A stretch of 10,397 nt of DNA from DASXUX01 sp036504595. GTDB lineage: Bacteria > Planctomycetota > SZUA-567 > H5-PLA8. A model generated the notes under the pieces. The model was not told the origin of the DNA. It did not search any database and saw only the letters and a list, made by a program, of their open reading frames with translations. Every line of letters begins with the position of its first letter. Positions within the stretch are counted from its first letter, which is position 1. Made by a program: the position numbers and the translations under genes. This document shows positions 1-8,410 of this stretch, piece after piece. The stretch lies in NCBI GenBank assembly GCA_036504595.1, contig DASXUX010000005.1, positions 1-10,397 on the forward strand, given 5' to 3'.

Positions 1-1
1 C

Positions 2-1325
2 GCGAACCAGAATGCCTTCACACACGGCTGGTTTCGCAGCGGCGACGAAGGCTTCTTCAAAATCGACGCGCTCGGCCAGAGTTACTTCTTCATCTCTGGC
101 CGCTACAAGGAGCTCATCATCCGCGGCGGCGTGAAGATTTCACCGCTCGAACTTGATGAAGTGCTTTGCGGAATTCCGAGTGTCAAAGCCGCTATGGCGG
201 TCGGCTTTGAGCACGTCACCTATGGCGAAGAAGTCGGGGCTTACGTCGTTCCCAAACCGGGCTCCGGTTTGACCGCGGAGGCGGTCCTCTCGGCTTGCCG
301 CGCGCGCCTGCCGTCGTGGATGTGCCCCAAAGCCGTTGTCTTTGGCGAGAGATTCCCGGTCACGAGCACCGGCAAGTACCAGCGCAACCAACTTAAGCCG
401 CTTTTCGCCGCCCGCGCTTTGGAGATCCAGGCCTCAAAAGATGACGATGTGGCGCATATTGCCGCGCATGACGAGATCGAAGCAGAGTTGCTGAAGCTTT
501 GGAAGCAGACGTTGGGCGTCTCAAAGATCAGGATAACCGACGATTTGTTTGCACTCGGTGGTAACTCGATGATTGCCGCCAGCATCATCTCTCGAATCGA
601 ACAGCGCTTTGGCACTTGCCACGTTCTTTCAGACGCCGACTATTGCGGGCCTGTCCACACTCTTGAGGAAGGAAGGCTGGAGGCCGTCATGGTCTTCGCT
701 TGTGCCGATGCAAACGAAAGGCTCGCGTCCGCCGTTCTATTGCGTGCATCCGGTTGGCGGAAATGTCTTGTGCTACCACGATCTGGCGCGCGGTCTGGGT
801 GAAGATCAGCCCGTGTACGGACTCCAATCGCCCGGCCTGGACGGCGAGCAAGGCTTTGACTTCCGTATTGAGGAACTCGCACAGCAGCACGTCCGAGAAA
901 TCCGCCAATTCCAGCCCGACGGACCGTACTATCTGGGCGGTGCTTCAATGGGCGGTCTTGTGGCGTTCGAGATCGCGCAGCAACTTGTCGCTCAGGGCGC
1001 AGAGGTCGGGCTTCTGGCGCTGTTCGATACGCCCGGCCCGCCCAGCGTCCCCGTATCTGGCCGGCGGTACTTACGCAAGTCTTTGCAGAGGACGATGGAA
1101 GTTCTCGACAATCATATCGGGAATCTGGTGCGGCTCACACCAAGCGAAGCGGCAGTCTATCTTCTGCGGAAACTGCGCTGGCTGCGATTCAGAGCCCTGG
1201 AGAAAGCCTCTGGACTGTTTGGCGGCAGCTCGGTAATTTCCGGTACGTTGACAAAGATCGAAGCTGGAGCCCGAGCCGCGCGAGAACAATACGTGGCACG
1301 GATGATCCGGCGAGACGAGATGTGA
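2..1325 (+). pseudogene. AMP-dependent ligase / carrier protein / thioesterase (NRPS-like), 5'-partial, frameshifted
   Basis: This is the 3' end of a multidomain gene that would activate an acid as its adenylate, load it onto a phosphopantetheine carrier and release it by a thioesterase. Frame 2 carries the adenylation C-terminal subdomain: GWFRSGDEG near 56-82, GRYKELIIRGGVKISPLELDEV near 101-163, and TSTGKYQRNQL with the A10 lysine near 362-394. A carrier domain follows, with LGGNS and the attachment serine at 566-568. Homology then moves to frame 3 at about 609-615, giving LALATFFQTPTIAGLSTLL and a type I thioesterase domain with VHPVGGN, the nucleophile in GGASMGG (Ser codon 945-947) and an aspartate in LFDTP (1026-1028). 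The frame ends at TGA 1323-1325, before the C-terminal catalytic histidine expected in this fold. The start lies outside the window. Domain calls are strong; loss of function is inferred from the frameshift and the missing C-terminus. A sequencing error is the main alternative. Confidence 0.85.
596..632 (+). other. Frameshift junction in the carrier domain
   Basis: Frame 2 encodes the carrier helix RIEQRFG up to 613, and frame 3 encodes LALATFFQ from 609. Typical carrier domains read FG, two variable residues, then LPLATLF. Compared with that spacing, about 11 nt are missing. TTGGC at 609-613 can be read both as the end of FG and as the start of the LA codons, which is what a deletion between two short direct repeats would leave. 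The frame change is visible directly; the deletion size and mechanism are inferred from remembered family spacing. Confidence 0.65.
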
Positions 1326-1604
1326 CGCCACACTCCGTCGCTCCGCGGGGTATGCAATACGACTGCCGCTGGTGCTGCGCGAGGGCTCGTTACCCGCTTT
1401 TCAGTACGCTGCATGGCCACAATTTGTGTACTGGCGGTGGGGAGTCTTGGCGCGCTGCATGCGGTTCAGGGTGAAAAGCTGCTGGAGATCGACTTTGCTG
1501 GTGTGTTTCATCTTGCGCGAGTGATCAGTCTGGCGGCAGTCGGGCTCGCAGCGCTCCACAGGGTGCAAACTGAGTAGAAGCAGTTCGTCATCGCGGCGTA
1601 GAAA
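1326..1604. other. Intergenic gap without a convincing gene
   Basis: About 280 nt separate the broken thioesterase from the next gene. The only coding possibility I see is a 54-codon frame at 1413-1577 (+), starting MATICVLAVGSL and containing a hydrophobic stretch (VFHLARVISLAAVGLAAL). It has no visible Shine-Dalgarno sequence and matches no family I know. It lies in the same frame as the thioesterase, 29 codons after its stop. I see no clear hairpin with a U-tract, and no promoter I would defend, although one for the downstream operon should lie here. Confidence 0.4.
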
Positions 1605-4600
1605 GTGAGGCCGGCGTTGGGTGCGCACCGAGGGGCTTGGGCATGTTGGGTCGCCTTCGTTCTCGGCCTGACTTGGGCAGCGCCTAGCGCGGCAGCTACG
1701 GCTAACGATCCCGCGTATTACATCAGGAAAGATACGTGGATCGAGACGCTTTGCGCTTCGCGTGAAGCACTTTCGCGCGCTGGAGCTCAGGCCGACCGTA
1801 CACCGCTTTTGCAGACCAGCGCCGTGATCCGCGGCGGTCATGCGGCTTCCCCGATGTTTGTGGATGTGCGCGGGCGCAGCGAACTCTATCTCTATGTGCT
1901 GGGCGCTCCTGAGGTGATTTTTGGCGCCGCCACGTGGGCCGACGCCAGACTCACCACGACCGCAGGCAAGACGACGCGGCTCTGCGAACTGAAAGGACTG
2001 AAGCTCCTCGAAGGACAACTCAGCCTCGACGCCAATCTCAAATCCGGCGTCAGCGGGCCGCTCCAGATTGCGGGGAGAACCTTTCAGCATGGCGTGCACG
2101 TCTACCCGAACGGCGTCAGCAAGCTGTACGTGCCGCTCAATGGGCAGTTTAAAAACTTCGAATGCGAGCTCGGCATCGATGACTGGGTGGACAGCGTGGG
2201 AGCCGGCAAGAGCCGCGGTGCCGTGCGCTTTGTTGTCGCCGACGCGGCCGGTGCAGCGCGCCTCGACCTGTGGCAACTTGTCGCTCGCGACTTTTCCGAC
2301 GATCGTTCTCGGCGCGAGCAGAAGTGGCAGCGCTGCGACGGCATTCTCGATGCCGATTGGCGCGCAGACGACTTTGCGGGACTGGCACAGCGTTACGCGA
2401 AGGCCTGTGAGCGCGTTCCCGCTCTGAACGCATTGGCCGGGCAAGCAGCCGCGCAAGTGCGCGACGCCGCAGACCTCGCGCGCGTTGTGAAACTCTACTA
2501 CCGCTCTCGTGAGCTCGATGAGACGCTTTCGCGTGCACGGCAGCTCGACACGTTGGCGCTTCGCCTGGCGATAGACGATCTGTCGCGCAGTTTCGTTTCG
2601 CAGTATTCCCGCGGGCCGGAGTACAGCGAGCGGCTCACGAAAATCGAAGCCGAGTTGAAGTCAGCGTTGACCCAATGCGACCTGGCGAAACTGGAGAGCG
2701 TCGAAAGTATCGAACGACAGCTTCGGGCGTTTGATGCACTTCAGCGCGAAGCACTTCTGGCCAATCCGCTGCTCGATTTCGATCGCATGCTGGTCCTCAA
2801 GCGCAAGCCGGACGGTGATCCGCGTATGCCCGTCGGTACGGGTTACGGTTTGGGTGAGTACATCGGGCTTCCGCGCCAGACTTCCAAGCACGACCCGGGA
2901 ATTGATCGCTACTTCGGCTGGGACAACGAGATTGCCGTCCTGTCGGCGATTCGGCCCGACGGGGAACTCAAGACGCTTTACCGGCCCGAAAAGCCGAAGC
3001 TCATCAACGATGTGGACCTGCATTGGGATGCCGACCGGCTGCTCTTCTCAATGCCCGGAACTTACGACAAGTGGCAGGTTTTTGAAGCAACGCTCGACGG
3101 TCGCTCGGTCAAGCAGCTTACGCCTGCCGATCAGCCGGACATCCATTGCTACGATGCGTGCTATTTGCCCAATGGTCGCATCGCATTCCTTTCGACGGCG
3201 TGTCTTCAAGGCGTCCCGTGCAATGCAGGCGTGATTGTCGGCATGATGTATACGATGAACGCGGACGGCTCAAAGATCCGACAAACTTGCTTCGAGCAGG
3301 ACCACGACTACTGCCCGACCGTGATGTCCGACGGACGGATTTTGTACATGCGCTGGGATTACACGGATACGCCGCACGTCTGGAACCGGATGCTGTTCAC
3401 CTGCAACCCGGACGGCACTGGGCAGATGGAATTCTACGGCGCGAACTCCTACTGGCCGAACGCGATTTTTTACGCCAAGCCGATTCCCAACGATCCCAAC
3501 AAGGTGGTCGGCATCGTCACCGGCCACCACGTCGGCCGCGTGGGCGAACTGGTGGTCTTTGATCACGCCAAATCGCACTTTGAAGCCGACGGCGTGGTGC
3601 AGCGGATTCCTGGCCGCGGAAAAAAAGTCGAGCCGCTCATCCTGGACAAGCTGACGGAGCATAGCTGGCCCAAGTTTCTGCATCCCTACCCTCTCAACGA
3701 CAAGTACTTCATCGTTTCGTGCAAGCCGACGCCCGATTCGCTTTGGGGCATCTATCTGGTCGATGTCTTCGACAACATGGTTTTGCTGAAGGAACTGGAA
3801 GGTCACGTTCTGCTTGAACCGATTCCCATCCGCAAGACGCTCAGACCGCCGGTGATTCCGGAAAGTACGAACTCGGAGTCCAGCGATGCGACCGTTTACC
3901 TGCAGGACGTTTATCAAGGCCCGGCGATGCAGGGCGTGCCGCGCGGTACGGTCAAGAAGCTCCGCGTGGTCGGCTATCACTTCGCCTATCAGCGCATCGC
4001 CGGCATCGATCACCGCGTCGGCAGCAACGGACCGTGGGAGGTCAAGCGCGTGCTCGGCACGGTGGACATCGAGCCGGACGGCTCCGCGTTCTTTCGCGTT
4101 CCGGCAAAAACGCCTTTCACCGTTCAGCCGTTGGATACCGACGGCCATGCCGTGCAGCTCATGCGAAGCTGGATGACCGCGATGCCCGGTGAAACCCTGA
4201 GCTGCGGCGGCTGCCACGACAGCCGCCTGGGCGCTCCGCCCGTGCGGAAAACGATGGCGCAGTCTCGCGCACCGCAGGAGATTCGCCCGTGGTATGGCGC
4301 GCCGCGGGGCTTTAGCTTCCGCCGCGAAGTTCAGCCCGTGCTGGACAAATACTGCGTCTCCTGTCACGACGGCAAGAGTCCCGCCGAGGCGCCGCCGGTC
4401 GTCGATCTGCGTGCGGAGCAGGGCTTCTTCTACTGCTACAACGGGGAACCCGAGGGCAAGATCGTTCGCGGCGTGCCGAAGGAACAGCTCTTGGGAAAGT
4501 ACGGCGGGATTTTTGAACCCAGCTACATCGCGCTGCGCCGTTACGTGCGCGTGCCCGGTCTGGAAAGCGATCTGCACGCGCTCGCGCCGATGGAATTCCA

Positions 4601-5795
4601 CGGCGCCACGTCGGAACTGGTCCAACTGCTGCGCAAGGGGCATCACAACGTGAAGCTCGATGCCGAAGCCTGGGATCGTCTGGCCACCTGGATCGATCTG
4701 AATGCGCCCTGCCACGGCACGTGGAAGGAACTGACCAAAGTGGGCGCCAAGCAGTGCGAACGCCGCGGCGAGTTGCAGCGGCTCTTCGGCGGGCTGGTGC
4801 AGGAGGCGGAAGACATCCCGGAGCTTCCGGCGGCGAAGATGGAGCCCGTGATTCCGCAACCGCTCAAGCGCGCCGCGGCGCCAGCGCCAGCGGTTACCGG
4901 CTGGCCATTCGATGCGGCGGAGGCTAAAGCGCGGCAAGCCGCACTTGGTGAGACGCAGCGCACTGTTGATCTCGGCGGCGGCATGGTGCTCGAAATGATT
5001 CGCATCCCCGCCGGCACGTTCGTGATGGGCGACGCCGCCGGAGCGTATGATGAGCTTCCGCTGAGCGCCGTTGCGATCGAGCATTCGTTTTGGATTGGAC
5101 GTTTCGAAATTACCAATGAGCAGTTCGCGCGCTTCGATCCAAGCCACGACAGCCGCTACGAACATCGTACCTCGTGGATCTTCAGCGAGGATTACCTCGG
5201 CTGGCCTCTCAATCGGCCGAAGCAACCGGTTGTGCGTATTTCTTGGAAGGAAGCGATGGCGTTTTGTCAGTGGTTGTCTGAAAAAACGGGGCAGCGCTTC
5301 TCTCTGCCCACTGAAGCGCAATGGGAGTACGCCTGCCGCGCCGGCACGGCCACGCCATGCTCTTATGGCGACCTCAATACCAACTTCGCGCCGTTCGCCA
5401 ACCTGGCCGATTACACGCTGCGCGATCTGGCGTATCAAGGCTGGCGGCCCAAAGCGCCGGACCTGGCAATCCGCGACGCGCGGTTCAACGACCACACGCT
5501 GGTGACGGCGGAAGTCGGCAGTTTCCAGCCCAATGCGTGGGGCATTTGTGACATGCACGGCAACGCTGCCGAGTGGACGCGCGCCGTGTTTGCTCCGTAC
5601 CCTTATGTCGAAACCGACGGCCGAAACGATACGGCGGCCGATGGAAAGCGCGTCGTTCGTGGGGGCTCGTGGTTCGACCGGCCCTTGCGCGCCCGCAGCG
5701 CGTCCCGCGGCGCATACCAGCCGTGGCAGAAGGTCTTCAATGTCGGATTCCGGGTGATGTGTGAAGAGGGCGCGGAAGCACAGGGCAAGAAATGA
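1605..5795 (+). CDS. Secreted NPCBM / hydrazine-synthase-alpha-like c-type cytochrome / FGE-sulfatase-like fusion protein
   Basis: A 1396-aa exported multidomain protein. Residues 1-31 form a Sec signal peptide (HRGAWACWVAFVLGLTWAA, then PSAAA before TAND). Residues ~70-220 resemble an NPCBM putative carbohydrate-binding domain (FKNFECELGIDD, then GAVRFVVAD). Residues ~230-385 are mostly helical. Residues ~396-780 match the hydrazine-synthase alpha-like/TolB-like propeller region of Planctomycetota and Verrucomicrobiota proteins (LLFSMPGTYDKWQVFE, YTMNADGS, CNPDGTGQMEFYG). Two c-heme motifs follow: CGGCH at 867-871 and CVSCH at 917-921, then a conserved-looking WIDLNAPCHGTW near 1030. Residues ~1120-1390 are FGE-sulfatase-like (GTFVMG, EITNEQFARF, LPTEAQWEYACRAGT, NAWGICDMHGNAAEW, RVVRGGSW). 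The FGE-like part lacks the paired C-terminal cysteines of true formylglycine-generating enzymes. The GTG start is the first possible, since an in-frame TAG lies at 1599-1601; TTG 1617, with GAGG six bases upstream, is an alternative that keeps the signal peptide. It overlaps the next gene by 4 nt. Substrate and redox partner are unknown. Confidence 0.85.
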   Translation: MRPALGAHRGAWACWVAFVLGLTWAAPSAAATANDPAYYIRKDTWIETLCASREALSRAGAQADRTPLLQTSAVIRGGHAASPMFVDVRGRSELYLYVLGAPEVIFGAATWADARLTTTAGKTTRLCELKGLKLLEGQLSLDANLKSGVSGPLQIAGRTFQHGVHVYPNGVSKLYVPLNGQFKNFECELGIDDWVDSVGAGKSRGAVRFVVADAAGAARLDLWQLVARDFSDDRSRREQKWQRCDGILDADWRADDFAGLAQRYAKACERVPALNALAGQAAAQVRDAADLARVVKLYYRSRELDETLSRARQLDTLALRLAIDDLSRSFVSQYSRGPEYSERLTKIEAELKSALTQCDLAKLESVESIERQLRAFDALQREALLANPLLDFDRMLVLKRKPDGDPRMPVGTGYGLGEYIGLPRQTSKHDPGIDRYFGWDNEIAVLSAIRPDGELKTLYRPEKPKLINDVDLHWDADRLLFSMPGTYDKWQVFEATLDGRSVKQLTPADQPDIHCYDACYLPNGRIAFLSTACLQGVPCNAGVIVGMMYTMNADGSKIRQTCFEQDHDYCPTVMSDGRILYMRWDYTDTPHVWNRMLFTCNPDGTGQMEFYGANSYWPNAIFYAKPIPNDPNKVVGIVTGHHVGRVGELVVFDHAKSHFEADGVVQRIPGRGKKVEPLILDKLTEHSWPKFLHPYPLNDKYFIVSCKPTPDSLWGIYLVDVFDNMVLLKELEGHVLLEPIPIRKTLRPPVIPESTNSESSDATVYLQDVYQGPAMQGVPRGTVKKLRVVGYHFAYQRIAGIDHRVGSNGPWEVKRVLGTVDIEPDGSAFFRVPAKTPFTVQPLDTDGHAVQLMRSWMTAMPGETLSCGGCHDSRLGAPPVRKTMAQSRAPQEIRPWYGAPRGFSFRREVQPVLDKYCVSCHDGKSPAEAPPVVDLRAEQGFFYCYNGEPEGKIVRGVPKEQLLGKYGGIFEPSYIALRRYVRVPGLESDLHALAPMEFHGATSELVQLLRKGHHNVKLDAEAWDRLATWIDLNAPCHGTWKELTKVGAKQCERRGELQRLFGGLVQEAEDIPELPAAKMEPVIPQPLKRAAAPAPAVTGWPFDAAEAKARQAALGETQRTVDLGGGMVLEMIRIPAGTFVMGDAAGAYDELPLSAVAIEHSFWIGRFEITNEQFARFDPSHDSRYEHRTSWIFSEDYLGWPLNRPKQPVVRISWKEAMAFCQWLSEKTGQRFSLPTEAQWEYACRAGTATPCSYGDLNTNFAPFANLADYTLRDLAYQGWRPKAPDLAIRDARFNDHTLVTAEVGSFQPNAWGICDMHGNAAEWTRAVFAPYPYVETDGRNDTAADGKRVVRGGSWFDRPLRARSASRGAYQPWQKVFNVGFRVMCEEGAEAQGKK
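5782..5795 (+). promoter_or_regulatory. Shine-Dalgarno and ATGA start/stop overlap
   Basis: AGGG at 5782-5785 lies six bases before the ATG at 5792-5794, which overlaps the upstream stop TGA (5793-5795). This supports the chosen start of the downstream gene and suggests translational coupling, with both proteins made from one message. Confidence 0.75.
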
Positions 5796-8410
5796 ACCAG
5801 CACATCGGCCAGAAGTGTATTCCGTGGCTGAGCATCCTATTGGCGCTGCCAGCCGGAGTTCTTTGCCGAGGAGCGGAAGAGTCCGCGATTTCGGTGGTGA
5901 CTGATGCAGCTCCCGGCTTGGCGGCATCGCACGGATTAAGCAAGCTCCAGGATGTGCTGCGCGCCAAAGACGTGACCTTTGAAAAGGTCAATTCCCTGAC
6001 CATCGCTCGCGGCAAGACTCTCGTGGTTGTCGGTGTGACTACCGGCGATGGGCCCGCTGCGCAGTTGCTGAAGGCCGCGCAAGCCCCGGCTTTGGACGGC
6101 CCGGAAGCGCTGGCGATCCGGCGGGCCGAATGGCAAGGCACGCCGGCCTGGGTCATCGGCGGCTCCGACGATCGCGGCGTGATGTACGGTGCGCTGAACG
6201 TGGCCGAACGCATCGGATGGAGCGATCGCAGCGCGCCGCTGAGAGAATTGCGGGAGACAACCGAACGACCGTCCGTTTCTGAGCGCGCGCTGTCCATCTA
6301 CACGATGAACCGTGCGTATTGGGAGAGCCGCTTCTACGACGAGGAGTATTGGGCGCGTTACCTCGACCTGCTGGCGCAGAATCGTTTCAACTCGCTGGTC
6401 GTGATCTTCGGCTACGAGAACGGCGGTTTTCTTGCGCCGGCGTATCCGTATTTTTTCGACGTCGCCGAATTCCCGGACGTGCGCATGGTCGGCGTCACGC
6501 CCGAGCAGCAGGAGCGCAGCCTTGCGGCGCTCAATCGCCTGGTCGCGATGACGCATGAACGCGGGCTGAATTTCACAGTCGGCCTTTGGGATCATATCTA
6601 CCGCGGCGGCGTGCAGGGCGGCGGCGTCCCCGGCGCCAACGACGCGACGAAGCAGCCGATGGCCGGCCTGGTTTGGGGCGTGACCGAGAAGAACCTCATC
6701 GCTTACACGCAGGCCGCGCTGACGAAGTTCGTCCGCCTGGTGCCGAAGCTCGATGCGATTCAGTTCCGTATGCACGATGAGTCGGGCCTGAAGAATCGCG
6801 AGCAGGAGGAGTTCTGGCGGAAGATCTTCGAGGTGATGAAAGAGCACGCGCCGAATGTTCGCTTCGATGCGCGCGCCAAAGGCCTGCCCGATTCGGTGAT
6901 CGAGACCGGCCTGAACCTCGGCGTGAAGCTGCGCATTACCACAAAGTATTGGATGGAGCAGATGGGCCTGCCGTTTCATCCCACGCACATCAACCGGCCG
7001 AACCAGTTTGACCGGCGCCACAGCTACGCAGACCTGTTGCGCTACCCGCAGCGTTACAAGATGCACTGGCGGCTTTGGAACGGCGGCACGTCGCGGGTGC
7101 TGTTGTGGGGCGATCCGGATTACGCGCGGCGTTTCGCGGCGAGCACTCACCTTTACGATGGCGACGGTTTCGAAGTCAACGAGCCGCTCTGCACAAAAAT
7201 GGAAGCCCAGCCGCACGATGCCAAACCGTTCGAGTTGCTGAAGGCGCCATACCGCTACTACGATTACGAATTCGAACGCTACTGGCACTTCTTTCAGGTC
7301 TTCGGCCGCCTCGGCTACAACCCTGACACGCCGGCGGAGGTGTGGCAGCGGGAGTTCGAGAAACGCTTCGGCAAAGACGCCGCGCCATTCGTCGAGAAGG
7401 GCCTGCGCCGCGCCAGCCAGATCCTGCCGCGCATCGTCGCGGCGTGCTACCCGTATAGTTACTTTCCCATGACGCGCGGCTGGGCGGAAAAGCAGCGTCT
7501 TGGAGACCTGCCGGCGTACGCCAAGGCCGAGGGCAGCGATACCCAGCAATTCGCCAGCTTCGACGAAGAGGCGCAGAATCTCATCGAGGGCAACGAGACC
7601 GCGAAAACCCGCCCGCCAACAACCAGTCGCTGGTTCGCTCAGACCGCAGCGGACATTAACGCGCAAATAGCAGAAGCCGAGAAGCGCATCGGAGCGGTGC
7701 GCAGCAAGGAATTCGATGTAACGGTGGTGGACTTGAAGATTCTCGCCAACCTGGCGCTTTTTCACGCGCGGCGGATTCCGGCCGCTGTGAGCTACCGCCT
7801 GTTCGAACGCACGAAAGACGGCAGCGCACTCGACCAGGCCATCGCACACGAACGGAGCGCCGTGGAAGCGTGGCGGCAACTCGTCGCCGCCGCGGGTGAC
7901 GTCTACGCCGACGACTTGATGATGGGCGTGCGCGGCGCGGCTCTGTGCGGACACTGGAGAGACGAGCTGACGGCGCTCGAAAAAGGTCTGGCCGCGCTCG
8001 AACGACAGCGGCAGGACTTTCGGCCAGTACCCGGCGGTAAGGCGTCGCCTCACTATGACGCGCTGAGCGGCGCCGGCGACCACGAGCCGCCGATGGTGGT
8101 TCATCAGCCGATCACGCGCGCGGCCGCGGGAAAGCCGCTGACGATCAGCGCCGAGGTGCGCGATCCATCCGGCGTGAAGTGGGTTCGCTTACGCTACCGC
8201 AGCGTCAATCAGCATCATGACTATCAAACGCTGGCGATGCTGCCAGCCGGCGAGAAGGATCGCTACCAGGCGGTGGTTCCGGCAGAGCATCTCGTGGCGG
8301 CATGGGATTTCATGTACTTCATCGAAGTGATGGACAATCAAGGCAACGGCGGGATCTATCCGGATCTGAAAAAGGAGACGCCGTACATTGTCGTACGCTT
8401 GTTGCGGTGA
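5792..8410 (+). CDS. Secreted glycoside-hydrolase-like protein (GH20/GH67-type N-terminal domain, TIM-barrel-like core, Ig-like C-terminus)
   Basis: An 872-aa exported protein, probably acting on an oligosaccharide or glycan outside the cytoplasm. Residues 1-29 look like a signal peptide (hydrophobic WLSILLALPAGVL, cleavage perhaps after CRGA). Residues ~35-150 resemble the zincin-like N-terminal domain found before GH20 and GH67 catalytic barrels, including GGSDDRGVMYGALNVAERIG at ~124-143. Residues ~155-475 look like a (beta/alpha)8 barrel: RFNSLVVIFGYENGG, FTVGLWDHIY at ~262-271, QFRMHDESG at ~324-332, RLWNGG and LLWGDPDYARRF. The acidic pair in HDESG (329-330) is a candidate active-site element, but I cannot assign catalytic residues. 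Residues ~480-740 are helix-rich. Residues ~764-872 form an Ig-like beta domain (PLTISAEVRDPSGVKWVRLRYR). It is translationally coupled to the upstream cytochrome/FGE-like gene. The exact GH family and substrate are unknown; alpha-glucuronidase-like is a reasonable label but not proven. Confidence 0.75.
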   Translation: MNQHIGQKCIPWLSILLALPAGVLCRGAEESAISVVTDAAPGLAASHGLSKLQDVLRAKDVTFEKVNSLTIARGKTLVVVGVTTGDGPAAQLLKAAQAPALDGPEALAIRRAEWQGTPAWVIGGSDDRGVMYGALNVAERIGWSDRSAPLRELRETTERPSVSERALSIYTMNRAYWESRFYDEEYWARYLDLLAQNRFNSLVVIFGYENGGFLAPAYPYFFDVAEFPDVRMVGVTPEQQERSLAALNRLVAMTHERGLNFTVGLWDHIYRGGVQGGGVPGANDATKQPMAGLVWGVTEKNLIAYTQAALTKFVRLVPKLDAIQFRMHDESGLKNREQEEFWRKIFEVMKEHAPNVRFDARAKGLPDSVIETGLNLGVKLRITTKYWMEQMGLPFHPTHINRPNQFDRRHSYADLLRYPQRYKMHWRLWNGGTSRVLLWGDPDYARRFAASTHLYDGDGFEVNEPLCTKMEAQPHDAKPFELLKAPYRYYDYEFERYWHFFQVFGRLGYNPDTPAEVWQREFEKRFGKDAAPFVEKGLRRASQILPRIVAACYPYSYFPMTRGWAEKQRLGDLPAYAKAEGSDTQQFASFDEEAQNLIEGNETAKTRPPTTSRWFAQTAADINAQIAEAEKRIGAVRSKEFDVTVVDLKILANLALFHARRIPAAVSYRLFERTKDGSALDQAIAHERSAVEAWRQLVAAAGDVYADDLMMGVRGAALCGHWRDELTALEKGLAALERQRQDFRPVPGGKASPHYDALSGAGDHEPPMVVHQPITRAAAGKPLTISAEVRDPSGVKWVRLRYRSVNQHHDYQTLAMLPAGEKDRYQAVVPAEHLVAAWDFMYFIEVMDNQGNGGIYPDLKKETPYIVVRLLR

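Noticed and set aside
624..802. Frame-2 continuation after the carrier domain as a genuine protein end
   Set aside because: It has no carrier or thioesterase features, whereas frame 3 in the same interval carries both.
1605..5795. Genuine hydrazine synthase, hence an anammox bacterium
   Set aside because: Only the alpha-like middle region is shared. The extra NPCBM- and FGE-like domains and the glycosidase neighbour, with no HzsB/C-like gene, fit the broad family of secreted homologs instead.
3270..5927. Very long minus-strand open frame opposite the cytochrome fusion gene
   Set aside because: Its product is arginine/histidine-rich with no recognisable domains, and it mirrors a strongly supported plus-strand gene in GC-rich DNA.
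5936..8104. Long minus-strand open frame opposite the glycosidase-like gene
   Set aside because: Same kind of antisense shadow; the plus strand has a signal peptide, ordered domains and a good ribosome site.
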